Source: JAENVU01 sp031362155 (lineage in GTDB: Bacteria; Actinomycetota; Acidimicrobiia; IMCC26256; JAENVU01). From it: a stretch of 5,745 nucleotides of DNA. Below, piece by piece: positions 5,716-5,745 of the stretch. A model generated the notes under the pieces. It saw nothing but the letters and a program-made list of their open reading frames with translations, was not told the origin of the DNA and searched no databases. Both the position numbers and the translations under genes were made by a program. The DNA is taken from contig JANLRZ010000163.1 of NCBI GenBank assembly GCA_031362155.1, positions 1 to 5,745 on the forward strand, read 5' to 3'. How positions within the stretch are numbered: the first letter of the stretch is position 1; each line of letters begins with the position of its first letter.

Positions 5716-5745
5716 ATGACGCAGCCGGTTCCTCCGCTGCTGCGT
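5716..5745 (+). CDS. Possible start of a further gene, truncated by window edge
   Basis: An ATG nine bases after the preceding stop opens ten codons (MTQPVPPLLR) to the window edge. GAGGGAG at 5705-5711 is a good Shine-Dalgarno-like sequence just ahead of it. The tight spacing matches the other junctions, so the operon probably continues. Too little is visible to name a product. Confidence 0.5.
   Translation, partial: MTQPVPPLLR

Overview
This is a GC-rich (about two thirds by eye), gene-dense bacterial chromosomal segment in which everything is read on the + strand. It looks like a single polycistron. GTG starts, strong G/C preference at third codon positions, a fused RibBA, a long-form HisG directly after ribH and a degenerate cold-shock-type protein all suggest an actinobacterium, possibly of the Acidimicrobiia type. 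That placement is inference from gene order and protein style; no rRNA or other phylogenetic marker is present.

Layout from left to right: the 3' part of ribD (2-922, cut by the window edge), ribE riboflavin synthase (922-1524), ribBA (1528-2763), a GNAT-family acetyltransferase (2760-3296), ribH lumazine synthase (3289-3774), hisG ATP phosphoribosyltransferase (3787-4662), a 65-residue divergent cold-shock-domain protein (4664-4861), a metallo-beta-lactamase-fold hydrolase of lactonase-like type (4858-5706), and the first ten codons of a possible further gene (5716-5745). Junctions are overlaps of 1, 4, 8 and 4 bases or gaps of 3, 12, 1 and 9 bases. Only about 25 bases between genes are non-coding, and no internal promoter or terminator is evident. 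No stretch over 300 bases lacks a gene.

The rib genes together encode the core riboflavin pathway. The GTP cyclohydrolase II half of RibBA opens GTP, and RibD deaminates and reduces the product. The DHBP synthase half of RibBA makes the four-carbon unit from ribulose 5-phosphate, RibH joins the two branches into lumazine, and RibE dismutates lumazine to riboflavin. The pyrimidine phosphatase and the FMN/FAD-forming RibF are not here. HisG starts histidine synthesis from ATP and PRPP; no other his gene is in the window.

Most of this is well-known biosynthesis, and I do not see a defence system, mobile element, CRISPR array or RNA gene. The less explained parts are the passengers: the GNAT enzyme translationally coupled between ribBA and ribH, the degenerate cold-shock-like protein, and the lactonase-like hydrolase coupled to it. 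A short perfect inverted repeat carrying two CACGTG sites just before ribH also merits a look.
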